From Bacteroidota bacterium (GTDB lineage Bacteria; Bacteroidota; Bacteroidia; AKYH767-A; 2013-40CM-41-45), in NCBI GenBank assembly GCA_016713765.1, contig JADJON010000003.1, positions 744,001-808,000 on the forward strand: 64,000 nucleotides of DNA. Direction: 5' to 3'. Below are positions 57,017 through 64,000 of this stretch, piece by piece. Both the position numbers and the translations under genes were made by a program. Numbering within the stretch: the stretch's first letter is position 1; every line of letters begins with the position of its first letter. The notes under the pieces were generated by a model, which did no database searches, was not told the origin of the DNA, and was given only the letters and a program-made list of their open reading frames with translations.

Positions 57017-58217
57017 GTGTCATGTCAAGTGTAATATGACGCAAAATAAAATGTGTATTTTTGTCAAAACCTTATCCTATGACAAAATACACCATTCATC
57101 TAACCAAACCAGAACGCGAGGAACTGATGACCATCATTAATAAGGGTTCTCATTCTTCGCACACATTCAGAATCGCATACATTTTGTTGAATTGTGACCG
57201 GGGCAAGTTTGCTGAGCCCGTTACTAATGAACAGATCAGTACGGTATTGAAAGTGGGTATGCGAACCATTGATCGGGTAAAAAAGCGCTTTATAGAGGAA
57301 GGTCTTGAGAATACTTTGGAAAGAAAGCCCTCCACGCGCAATTATGAGAGAAAGGCTGACGGTGAAGTTGAAGCAAAGTTGGTGACCCTTTGTTGCAGCA
57401 AGCCACCAAAAGGCCAGGCCAAGTGGTCTTTGCGGCTTCTGGCAGACAAAATGGTCGAGTTAAATTATGTAGATAAAATCTCTCACGAAACGGTGCGAAC
57501 CGTTTTAAAAAAACGACTTACGTCCCTGGAAGGTAAAAGGATGGGTTATTCCGCCAGAAGCTAACGCCGAGTTTGTTGCCAACATGGAGAAAGTACTGGA
57601 TGTTTATAAAAGGCCTTATGACAAGGCGAATCCAGTTATCTGTATGGATGAATCTCCAAAACAACTTATCGCAGAAGCCCATCGAAGTATTGAAATGAAA
57701 CCGGGACAGCCCGCCAAAGTTGACTACGATTACATTCGCCATGGAATGTGCAATGTTTTTATGGCGAATGAGCCCTTGAAAGGAAAACGATTCGTAGATG
57801 TAAAGGAGCAAAAACAAAAATTGACTGGGCAACCTTTGTAAAAAGAATTGCGGATGAATGGTATCCCAAAGCCAAGAAAATCACTTTGGTCATGGATAAT
57901 TATAAAACTCACAGTCCAGGCGCTTTTTATGAAGCTTTTGAACCAACAGAAGCAAAGAGAATCTGGGATCGATTTGAATTTGTCTATACTCCGAAACATG
58001 GAAGTTGGCTCAACATGGCCGAAATAGAACTCAATGTCCTAAGTCGAAAATGCCTAAACAGACACATTCCCACAATGGAGGCGGTAACCGAGGAAGCGCT
58101 CGCATGGCAAATTGATCGGAATAAAAAAACGAAAGCAATCAACTGGCAGTTCACTACAAAAGATGCCCGCATAAAACTAAAGCGCCTTTATCCGTCAGTC
58201 CATGCTTGACATGACAC
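57017..58217 (+). mobile_element. IS630-family insertion sequence with frameshifted transposase
   Basis: Terminal inverted repeats GTGTCATGTCAAG (57017) and CTTGACATGACAC (ending 58217) enclose 1201 bp. TA dinucleotides flank both sides (57015-57016 and 58218-58219), as expected for IS630/Tc1-type insertion into TA. The target was a run of TTACTAG heptamers, so the element divides an older repeat array between the two yedE genes. Confidence 0.85.
57079..58209 (+). pseudogene. IS630-family transposase, two frameshifts
   Basis: Three frames together make one IS630 transposase. The first (57079-57564) starts MTKYTIHLTKPEREELM and has the HTH region (VGMRTIDRVKKRFIEEGLE). The second (about 57520-57841) includes WVIPPEANAEFVANMEKVL and the first catalytic Asp in ICMDES. 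The third (about 57815-58209) has the second Asp in LVMDNYKTHS and the Glu in MAEIELNVLS. The shifts fall at or near A runs (A7 at 57507-57513; around 57810-57820). Some IS630 relatives use programmed frameshifting, so one shift could be functional, but two make inactivity more likely. Confidence 0.8.
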
Positions 58218-58267
58218 TAGTTACTAGTTACTAGTTACTAATTACTAATTACTAATTACAAATAACA
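58218..58267. repeat. Period-7 tandem repeats before the second yedE gene
   Basis: Heptamers TTACTAG, then TTACTAA three times, TTACAAA, TAACAAA, continuing the array interrupted by the IS630 element. It ends 21 bases before the ATG at 58288. Confidence 0.8.
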
Positions 58268-58287
58268 AATAACCATTCCCTCACCCC

Positions 58288-58701
58288 ATGAAAATGTCCC
58301 GTTATATCCTGGTTGGTATGCTGCTGGGATTCATCCTTTATAAGAGCGAAGCGGTTTCCTGGTATCGGATCTTTGAAATGTTCCACTTCCAGAGTTTTCA
58401 TATGTTCGGCATCATCGGTTCCGCCATTGTCTCCGGCATCATTGTCGTGCAGCTGATCAAGCGGGAGCATATGAAGAATGTCGAAGGACAGGAAATCACG
58501 ATCAAAGACAAGAACAAAAGCGTACCGCGCTACCTGATCGGTGGCTTTATCTTCGGTTTGGGTTGGGCGCTTGCCGGTGCTTGTCCGGCCCCGATGTTCA
58601 TCCTCCTGGGCAGCGGATACACCGTGTTTGTGGCCTACCTCCTGGCCGCTATGACGGGAACCTTCTGCTACGGATTGCTCCGCAAACGGCTACCCCATTG
58701 A
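58288..58701 (+). CDS. YeeE/YedE-family (DUF6691) sulfur transporter subunit
   Basis: A 137-residue membrane protein. Helices: YILVGMLLGFILY, MFGIIGSAIVSGIIVVQLI, YLIGGFIFGLGWALAGACPAPMFILLGSG and TVFVAYLLAAMTGTFCYGLL. GWALAGACPAPM carries the family cysteine. It is the short partner of the 200-residue protein at 56329; in related genomes the two are adjacent and act together downstream of sulfur-oxidation genes. The gene itself is intact, but the upstream insertion may cut it off from the SQR transcript. Confidence 0.92.
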   Translation: MKMSRYILVGMLLGFILYKSEAVSWYRIFEMFHFQSFHMFGIIGSAIVSGIIVVQLIKREHMKNVEGQEITIKDKNKSVPRYLIGGFIFGLGWALAGACPAPMFILLGSGYTVFVAYLLAAMTGTFCYGLLRKRLPH

Positions 58702-58728
58702 GCCTTGCGGGCAAATGAGTACTTTCGC

Positions 58729-58760
58729 GCCGCGCCGGGAATTCCGGCGCGGCTTTTTTA
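58729..58760 (+). terminator. Intrinsic terminator after the yedE pair
   Basis: A perfect G+C-rich 10-bp stem (GCCGCGCCGG / CCGGCGCGGC) with a 5-base loop and six T residues. It ends 13 bases before the prfC start. Confidence 0.85.
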
Positions 58761-58772
58761 TCCTCCCGTTCC

Positions 58773-60371
58773 ATGGAGCTCGAAAAGGAAATCGCGAAAC
58801 GCCGGACTTTCGGCATCATCAGTCACCCCGACGCCGGTAAGACGACCCTCACCGAAAAATTCCTCCTCTTCGGCGGCGCGATCGTCACGGCCGGTGCGGT
58901 GAAGAGTAACAAGATCCGAAAAGCCGCTACCTCCGACTTCATGGAGATCGAGAAACAACGCGGTATCTCGGTTGCCACCTCGGTGATGGGCTTCGATTAC
59001 CAGGGCCGGCGGGTCAACATCCTCGATACGCCCGGTCACAAGGACTTCGCCGAGGACACCTATCGTACGCTGACCGCCGTGGATTCGGTCATCCTGGTGA
59101 TCGACTGTATCAAAGGTGTCGAAGAGCAAACGGAGAAACTCATGGCGGTCTGCCGCATGCGCAGTACGCCTGTGATCATCTTCATCAACAAGATGGACCG
59201 GGAAGGCAAGGATCCCTTCGACCTGCTCGACGAATTACAGGAGAAACTGCACATCCATGTCCGGCCGCTGAGCTGGCCGATCAGCCAGGGTGAAAGCTTC
59301 CAGGGGGTTTACAACCTCTACCGGAAAGAACTCAACCTCTTCGAAGCGCACAAGACGCGCATCGGCGAAAGCAAGGCGAAGATCTCGGACCTCGGCGATG
59401 AACAACTCGACGAATTGGTCGGAAAAAAATTCGCCGACAAACTGCGGGAAGACGTGCAACTGGTGGAAGGCGTCTTCGAACCCTTCGATACCGGCCTTTA
59501 TCGCGATGGACTGCTCGCTCCCGTGTTCTTCGGAAGCGCGATCAACAACTTCGGTGTGCAGGAACTCCTGGAAACGTTTCTCGAGATCGCACCGAGTCCG
59601 CGTCCCCGCCCGACGGTGGAACGGGAAGTCTCCCCGACCGAGCAGAAATTCAGCGGCTTCGTATTCAAGATCCACGCGAACCTGGACCCGAACCATCGCG
59701 ACCGGATCGCCTTCCTGCGTGTCTGCTCCGGAAAATTCGAGCGCAACACCTTCTACTGGCACACACGGCTCGACAAGAAAGTCCGCTTTTCCAACCCGAC
59801 CAGCTTCATGGCGAACGAAAAATCGCTCATCGAAGAAGCCTATCCCGGCGATGTGGTCGGACTCTACGACAACGACATCTTCAAGATCGGCGATACCCTG
59901 ACCGAAGGAGAAGAACTGCATTACAAGGGCATTCCCAATTTTTCGCCCGAGATCTTCCGCGAGTTGGAAAACAGGGACCCGTTCCGCACCAAGCAATTGG
60001 AAAAAGGCATCCAGCAACTCACCGAAGAAGGCGTCGCGCAGTTGTTCGTCCAGCAACCGGGTAACCGGAAGATCATCGGCACGGTGGGAGAACTGCAGTT
60101 TGATGTGATCAAGTTCCGCCTGGAGCACGAATACGGCGCCAAGTGCGATTTCCGTCCGCTCAATTTCACAAAGGCCTACTGGATCACCGCCGATTCACCG
60201 GCCGAGCTGCAACAGTTCATGACAAGCCGCGCCAGCTCGATCGTCTACGACAAAGAGAACCGTCCGGTCTTCCTGTCGGAAAGCGACTGGATGATGAAGA
60301 TGATCAAACAAACCTTTGCGGCGATCCACTTTCATACCTCCTCGGAAGCGACGACGAAGGATGAAGAATAG
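58773..60371 (+). CDS. prfC: Peptide chain release factor 3
   Basis: A 532-residue translational GTPase that removes RF1/RF2 from the ribosome after termination. G1 is SHPDAGKTT (18-26). G2/G3 region includes [13 protein letters not shown] and [15 protein letters not shown]4 is INKMDREG. Domains II and III follow ([62 protein letters not shown]). Full length. The stop codon TAG at 60369 lies inside the first unit of a repeat block, so the last codons (EE) belong to the repeat. Confidence 0.97.
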   Translation: MELEKEIAKRRTFGIISHPDAGKTTLTEKFLLFGGAIVTAGAVKSNKIRKAATSDFMEIEKQRGISVATSVMGFDYQGRRVNILDTPGHKDFAEDTYRTLTAVDSVILVIDCIKGVEEQTEKLMAVCRMRSTPVIIFINKMDREGKDPFDLLDELQEKLHIHVRPLSWPISQGESFQGVYNLYRKELNLFEAHKTRIGESKAKISDLGDEQLDELVGKKFADKLREDVQLVEGVFEPFDTGLYRDGLLAPVFFGSAINNFGVQELLETFLEIAPSPRPRPTVEREVSPTEQKFSGFVFKIHANLDPNHRDRIAFLRVCSGKFERNTFYWHTRLDKKVRFSNPTSFMANEKSLIEEAYPGDVVGLYDNDIFKIGDTLTEGEELHYKGIPNFSPEIFRELENRDPFRTKQLEKGIQQLTEEGVAQLFVQQPGNRKIIGTVGELQFDVIKFRLEHEYGAKCDFRPLNFTKAYWITADSPAELQQFMTSRASSIVYDKENRPVFLSESDWMMKMIKQTFAAIHFHTSSEATTKDEE

Positions 60372-60640
60372 TTCCGCGTTTCGGGTTCAGGGTTCAGGGT
60401 TCAGGATTCGTTGAACGTTTGAACGTTTAAACGTTGAAAATTGAAAGTTGAAAGTTGAAAGTTGGAAGTTGGAAGTTCGCCGACAGAAGGTGGGGCGAGG
60501 GACGAGGAATAGTTCCGCGTTTCGGGTTCCGGGTTCCGGGTTCGTTGAAAGTTTGAAAGTTTGGAAGTTTGAAAGTTTGAAAGTTCGCCGACAGAAGGTG
60601 GGATGAGGGACGAGGAACGAGGAAAAACAACCTTCATCCC
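60363..60640. repeat. Duplicated block with internal period-7 repeats after prfC
   Basis: Two diverged copies, beginning at 60363 and 60504 (141 bases apart). Each starts GA(A/G)GAATAGTTCCGCG, continues with heptamer arrays (GGGTTCA; TTGAAAG and TTGGAAG; in copy 2 GTTTGAA), then the 19-base segment ttcgccgacagaaggtggg (60476 and 60584), then GAGGGACGAGGAA. The first copy begins within the prfC coding sequence. No gene is present between 60372 and 60696; this repeat block and the next one fill the gap. Confidence 0.8.
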
Positions 60641-60702
60641 ATACTATTCGCTATTCACTATTCGCTATTCGCTACCCACTGTTTACTGTTCACTGTTCAC
60701 TC
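60641..60702. repeat. Period-7 tandem repeats after the GT-C gene
   Basis: On the minus strand: GTGAACA twice, GTAAACA, then GCGAATA/GTGAATA-type heptamers. The sequence is closely similar to 56938-56995 in inverted orientation. The stop codon TGA of the convergent glycosyltransferase gene (60697-60699) is the first TGA of the array. Confidence 0.8.
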
Positions 60703-62217
60703 AATGCGATATACATACGCCGTAAAATTCGCGTTGTGGTGATTGAGCCAGTGCATGACCTCGTCGACGAAGCTCGGATAAATGGTGGTTTCGTAGGTTA
60801 AACCCGGGAACTCCCGATTGAACGCGGCGACGCGCGCGTCGATATCGTCTTCCTGGTTAAAGACCACGTAATTCGGTCGGTGCGCCGGTATCCGGGCTGC
60901 CATTCTTGCTTTGAGCGTATCCATCGTGATCCCGCTGTGCAGCTCCAGCGGACTGGTCCAGTGTCGCAGGTAGAACAAAGGCGGCTGGGTGGTATAGTCG
61001 TGGTTGGTCTCTTCCACGATCAGCTCACGGAAGTCGGCTTTCCTGGAAAGATAAACCATCGCTTCTACCCTGCTGCGATGGGAATACGTCGTGGAAACAA
61101 ACAGCAGCGGGGCCAGGTTCACCGACCAGAAGAAGATCCAGATGCCGCGGTAGAGTCGGGTGTTGCGCATCCAGAACTGCGAACCGGCATGGAAGGCCGA
61201 CCAACCGATTGATCCGAGGATAATGACAAACGGAATGGCGGGCAGGATGAAGCGCTCTTGCTTATTCGGGAAGGACGAATGGAACAAGAGAAAAGCGAAT
61301 GCAGGGAGGAAAAGCAACAGATGTTTCCGCCAGGAACGGAGGTAGCCGAACAACAGGAACAGGCTGACCGGCGGGATGAGGATCCCGGACAATAGCAGGA
61401 TGTAATTGTACCAGCGCTGCACGCCGTAGGTCTCGGCGTTGTCGATGTTGTAGCGGATGTAGGCCATCAGCTCCATGAACGGCGTGCCCCAGATGATCAT
61501 GTCGGTGACCATCTGCACCAACACGAGGCTTCCTACGAAGCCTGCACCCAACGCAAACGCCTGCCGCCAGCGGCGCAGGATCAACAAGGCGAGTCCCATG
61601 CCGCCGGAAAAAACGATCGTTTGGAACCGCACGCTGCACGCGAGTCCGAGTAAGAGTCCGGCCAGCAGCAGGGGTTTCCAACGTTGGTCGTGCTCTTCCC
61701 GCACGGCGATCACACTGGCGTACAACAGCGCCGGAATGCACACGAACTCCGCCAGGTTGCGGACGCTCATCATCGGCATGAAGAACAACATGCCCAGCAG
61801 CAGGCCCGCGATCTTTGCCGCGCCCTTTCCCTGCAGGCGGTCCGCCAGTCGATAACCCATCACCACGATGGTCATCGACAGGAGCGCATGGAGCAAGCGT
61901 ACGACGTACATCTTCGCCTGCGGGTCGAACATGCCGATACCTTCAAGCAGGCGAAAAAGGAAGTAGTGCAATCCCGGATAAAGCAGGCTATGCCCCGTCG
62001 GTTCCGTGACCTGCGGACTGAGTGACGGGATCCAATAGTTGTAATCTCGTCCATCGACCCAGCTTTGCGCAGCCTCGATCACCAGGAAATGATCGTCGTG
62101 CATGCCATAGCCTTTGCTGAACAGGACAGCGAGCAGACGAAAAAATGCGGCACCGATAAGGATCAATGCGAGCGGGGCACTATTCCATAATTTTTGGATA
62201 TAGTTCGTTAATGTCAT
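60697..62217 (-). CDS. GT-C (family 39-like) membrane glycosyltransferase
   Basis: A 506-residue membrane protein with about eleven hydrophobic segments. The first periplasmic loop has the acidic motif GMHDDHFLVIEAAQSW (38-53), where GT-C enzymes keep the metal- or substrate-binding Asp residues, and GHSLLYPGLHYFLFRLLEGIG follows. Late helices include LLLFLPAFAFLLFHSSFPNKQERFILPAIPFVI. Such enzymes move sugars from polyprenyl phosphates to acceptors outside the cytoplasm. A polyprenol-phosphate sugar synthase is encoded at 12300, though not linked. The acceptor is unknown. Confidence 0.8.
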   Translation of the reverse strand: MTLTNYIQKLWNSAPLALILIGAAFFRLLAVLFSKGYGMHDDHFLVIEAAQSWVDGRDYNYWIPSLSPQVTEPTGHSLLYPGLHYFLFRLLEGIGMFDPQAKMYVVRLLHALLSMTIVVMGYRLADRLQGKGAAKIAGLLLGMLFFMPMMSVRNLAEFVCIPALLYASVIAVREEHDQRWKPLLLAGLLLGLACSVRFQTIVFSGGMGLALLILRRWRQAFALGAGFVGSLVLVQMVTDMIIWGTPFMELMAYIRYNIDNAETYGVQRWYNYILLLSGILIPPVSLFLLFGYLRSWRKHLLLFLPAFAFLLFHSSFPNKQERFILPAIPFVIILGSIGWSAFHAGSQFWMRNTRLYRGIWIFFWSVNLAPLLFVSTTYSHRSRVEAMVYLSRKADFRELIVEETNHDYTTQPPLFYLRHWTSPLELHSGITMDTLKARMAARIPAHRPNYVVFNQEDDIDARVAAFNREFPGLTYETTIYPSFVDEVMHWLNHHNANFTAYVYRIE

Positions 62218-62292
62218 GTTTGATGCAATCTACAAAAGTGAATAAAACTGGCACCAAATCCTTCGAGGCAAGTAATTCTCAATCACGAATTC

Positions 62293-62547
62293 TCAGTGAA
62301 TCTGAAATACAAGTAATCTCTTCAATGCCTCTTTACCTGAGCCACTTTTAAAGAACTTTTCACGATCACGTGCTTTCGCCCTATCCACACACTTTTCCGA
62401 ATAAACCAATTCCCATGGGCGATACCCTTTTGTAGATTTTGTTGATCCCATGTTATGTTGATTCAACCGCTTGGCAACATTCTCTGACATACCAACATAT
62501 ATTCGACCATCCTTCAAACTACGAATCGCATAAACAAAATACTCCAT
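62293..62547 (-). CDS. GIY-YIG domain protein
   Basis: An 84-residue single-domain protein from ATG 62547 (MEYFVYAIRSLKDGRIYVGMSEN). The GIY-YIG motif appears as YFVYAI and RIYVGM, followed by the catalytic Arg in AKRLNQHN and the helix KARDREKFFKSGSGKEALKRL. Bacterial stand-alone members are small nucleases of unclear role. A longer start at 62592 would read through the tRNA 3' end (residues MIQVRFLSGL are translated tRNA) and is rejected. Confidence 0.92.
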   Translation of the reverse strand: MEYFVYAIRSLKDGRIYVGMSENVAKRLNQHNMGSTKSTKGYRPWELVYSEKCVDRAKARDREKFFKSGSGKEALKRLLVFQIH

Positions 62548-62562
62548 ATGAATAAAACTATG

Positions 62563-62634
62563 CAGCCCCGACAGGAATCGAACCTGTATCAAAAGTTTAG
62601 GAAACTTCTATTCTATCCGTTGAACTACGGGGCC
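62563..62634 (-). tRNA. tRNA-Arg (anticodon CCT)
   Basis: A 72-base cloverleaf on the minus strand. The acceptor arms are GGCCCCG (from 62634) and CGGGGCT. The D stem is GTTC/GAAT, and the anticodon loop TTCCTAA lies between AAGT and ACTT, giving anticodon CCT for AGG codons. The T arm is ACAGG-TTCGATT-CCTGT. CCA is not encoded. Four degenerate copies of its 5' half lie immediately upstream. Confidence 0.93.
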
Positions 62635-62974
62635 GTTGATTACTTATTTCCCCTGTCAAAGTTTAGAAACTTCCCTGCCTAACGGCAGGCAGGTATTCTA
62701 TCCGTTGAACTACGGGGCCGTTGATTACTTATTTTCCCTGTCAAAGTTTAGAAACTTCCCTGCCTGACGGCAGGCAGGTATTCTATCCGTTGAACTACGG
62801 GGCCGTTGATTACTTATTTTCCCTGTCAAAGTTTAGAAACTTCCCTGCCTGACGGCAGGCAGGTATTCTATCCGTTGAACTACGGGGCCGTTGATTACTT
62901 ATTTTCCCTGTCAAAGTTTAGAAACTTCCCTGCCTGACGGCAGGCAGGTATTCTATCCGTTGAACTACGGGGCC
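62635..62974 (-). repeat. Four tandem 85-bp tRNA-Arg-derived repeat units
   Basis: Exact 85-base periodicity (units from 62635, 62720, 62805 and 62890). On the minus strand each unit starts with the first 26 bases of the adjacent tRNA-Arg, then a 20-base hairpin (CCTGCCTGCCGTCAGGCAGG, 8-bp perfect stem, CCGT loop), then GAAGTTTCTAAACTTTGACAGG (anticodon arm missing one C) described in parts, then an unrelated A+T-rich end instead of the T arm. Only the unit nearest the tRNA carries a change in the hairpin (62681). No other gene lies here. Confidence 0.9.
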
Positions 62975-63104
62975 GGAAATTCCCCTTCGCCTGATGATGG
63001 GGAGCGCAAAATTACTATTTTTCGGGGCATTTAGCGCAGAATTCCGGGTGTTCGTCGACTGTGATGAACTATTTGTAAACGTCCTTGTTTACCCGTTTAA
63101 AGCC

Positions 63105-63512
63105 ATGCCACACCGTCGCAATCAATACAAACCGGGTGTATGCAACATCGGACAGAAAGAGGTTTCCGTCCGCTGGAAATTCATTCGGCTTTTTCTGCCG
63201 GTGACGGCCTTCTTGTCCATCGGCAGCTTTTATTGGTGGGACTCGCTTTGGGTCTGGTTCTTCCTGCTGTGCTCCACGTTCTCCCTGCTGGTACTATGCT
63301 GGGAGGTGCGTACCCGCTTCTGCATCATCTTCGGATTTTTCAGCCTGCACAATTTCCGTCACCTCGGCGAACTGGAAGAAGTGGAGAATCCCGACGACAT
63401 CCGGCGCGATCGCAAACGGGTCTGGGAGATCACCCTCCAGGCGATGGCGATCGCACTGGGCTACGCCACCTCGGTTCATTTACTCGCCTCCTATCTGGGG
63501 CTGCATCACTGA
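63105..63512 (+). CDS. Small membrane protein of unknown function
   Basis: A 135-residue protein from ATG 63105 (MPHRRNQYKPGVCNIGQKEV); the frame is open to 62994. Hydrophobic segments are FIRLFLPVTAFLSIGSFYWW, VWFFLLCSTFSLLVLCW and ITLQAMAIALGYATSVHLLASYLG, with a polar middle (HNFRHLGELEEVENPDDIRRDRKRVWE). The PGVCNIG motif at residues 10-16 is striking but unassigned. No family recognised. It converges on the TPR protein gene with a 7-base overlap. Confidence 0.6.
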   Translation: MPHRRNQYKPGVCNIGQKEVSVRWKFIRLFLPVTAFLSIGSFYWWDSLWVWFFLLCSTFSLLVLCWEVRTRFCIIFGFFSLHNFRHLGELEEVENPDDIRRDRKRVWEITLQAMAIALGYATSVHLLASYLGLHH

Positions 63513-64000
63513 CGCGCTTCCGCCTGCTTCCAGGCTGATTCGATAGCCCGCTTCAGGTTCGCTGAATCTCCTTTGCTTCCGATCAACACCTCCTGCCATC
63601 CCTGGAAGCCTTCGATCCATGGAAAATAGCGCGCGGTATCGCGTACCGCATTCATATCGGAACGGGCGATCGCGCTGAGGATGACACGCGCGTAGGTCGT
63701 GTACTTCTCCCGTTCCGCTTTCCGGAGCGTAGCAGGATCGAGTTTTTCCAAGGTGGCCGCAGCCTGCCAGGCACGACCGGCATTGAACCAGGCCGCGGCG
63801 AGATTCAATCTTCCCTCGACGAAATGCGGTGTGATGCGCAACCCCCGTTCGTACAAGCTTACTGCACTGTCGCGCTTGCCCAACTGCTCGTAGCAAGTCC
63901 CGAGATCGTTGATGACCCGTAAATGCCAGGGCGATAGTTGTGCCGACCGCTCGAAATAGGGCAAGGCCTTCGCCACTTCTCCGCGATAGAACGCGTGGGT
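63506..64000 (-). CDS. Tetratricopeptide-repeat protein, C-terminal part only
   Basis: The frame is open to the window edge, so the N-terminus is missing; 164 residues are visible. TPR helices are clear: AKALPYFERSAQLSPWHLRVINDLGTCYEQLGKRDSAVSLYERGLRI and FVEGRLNLAAAWFNAGRAWQAAATLEKLDP, described here in parts. The tail (WQEVLIGSKGDSANLKRAIESAWKQAEARQ) is helical. TPR repeats mediate protein contacts. In Bacteroidota similar tails belong to large membrane glycosyltransferase or O-antigen-ligase-like proteins, but that cannot be checked here. Confidence 0.8.
   Translation of the reverse strand, partial: THAFYRGEVAKALPYFERSAQLSPWHLRVINDLGTCYEQLGKRDSAVSLYERGLRITPHFVEGRLNLAAAWFNAGRAWQAAATLEKLDPATLRKAEREKYTTYARVILSAIARSDMNAVRDTARYFPWIEGFQGWQEVLIGSKGDSANLKRAIESAWKQAEARQ

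Noticed and set aside
62548..62592. Longer start for the GIY-YIG protein
   Set aside because: The extra residues are the translated 3' end of tRNA-Arg.
62635..62974. CRISPR array
   Set aside because: The repeats are directly adjacent 85-bp units without variable spacers, and they derive from tRNA-Arg. No cas genes are present.

Overview
The window is a chromosomal segment of a Bacteroidota bacterium. The evidence is the gene families (DUF6089 barrels, DUF4296, DUF5689 beside a TonB-dependent receptor, paired OmpH genes after bamA, the IDDQVHFREPG form of dihydroorotase), the Bacteroidota promoter -7 element TAnnTTTG in front of many genes, and sparse Shine-Dalgarno sequences. The core genes are G+C-rich. 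I cannot place the organism below phylum.

Layout. 1-3.1 kb: end of an SPFH protein gene, a small Arc-like protein, ruvB, an outer-membrane protein, an RRM protein and a lipoprotein. 3.1-11.7 kb: a visibly A+T-rich foreign island holding a broken Rhs/YD-repeat gene on the minus strand. Its middle is occupied by an IS3-family element (7784-9233). Facing it on the plus strand is an orphan Rhs C-terminal tip with an AHH-type nuclease motif and a likely immunity gene. 11.8-28 kb: housekeeping genes (DinB-like protein, polyprenol-phosphate glycosyltransferase, dihydroorotase, TyrS, NadB, Nfu, 2-oxoglutarate dehydrogenase E1/E2, a LytTR regulator, a deoxyhypusine-synthase homologue). 28-33.6 kb: a secreted EEP nuclease/phosphatase divergent from a TonB receptor plus DUF5689 lipoprotein pair. 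33.6-44.8 kb: esterase, pdxJ, a CBS protein, an Omp85-like protein, NAD kinase, two DUF6089 proteins, then uppS-bamA-ompH-ompH ending in a clear terminator. 44.8-54.8 kb: exonuclease III, a 1168-residue envelope protein, a coiled-coil protein, DUF1844, a PLD synthase, an OmpA lipoprotein and a third DUF6089-like barrel. 55-58.7 kb: sulfide:quinone oxidoreductase and two YeeE/YedE sulfur-transport genes separated by a frameshifted IS630-family element. 58.8-64 kb: prfC, a GT-C membrane glycosyltransferase, a GIY-YIG protein, tRNA-Arg(CCT) followed by four 85-bp tRNA-derived repeats, a small membrane protein and the end of a TPR protein.

The strongest unusual signals are two. First, two identical 72-bp pieces of Rhs core DNA lie in inverted orientation at 4294-4365 and 7436-7507. 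Inversion between them would swap, in frame, the C-terminal tip of the Rhs gene (DUF3238-like tip with a membrane-protein neighbour, or AHH-nuclease tip with its immunity gene). Second, an array of four exact 85-bp units at 62635-62974 is derived from the adjacent tRNA-Arg. Each unit carries a 20-bp hairpin inserted between the D arm and the anticodon arm. Period-7 tandem repeats also sit directly after the stop codons of several genes between 56.9 and 60.7 kb.
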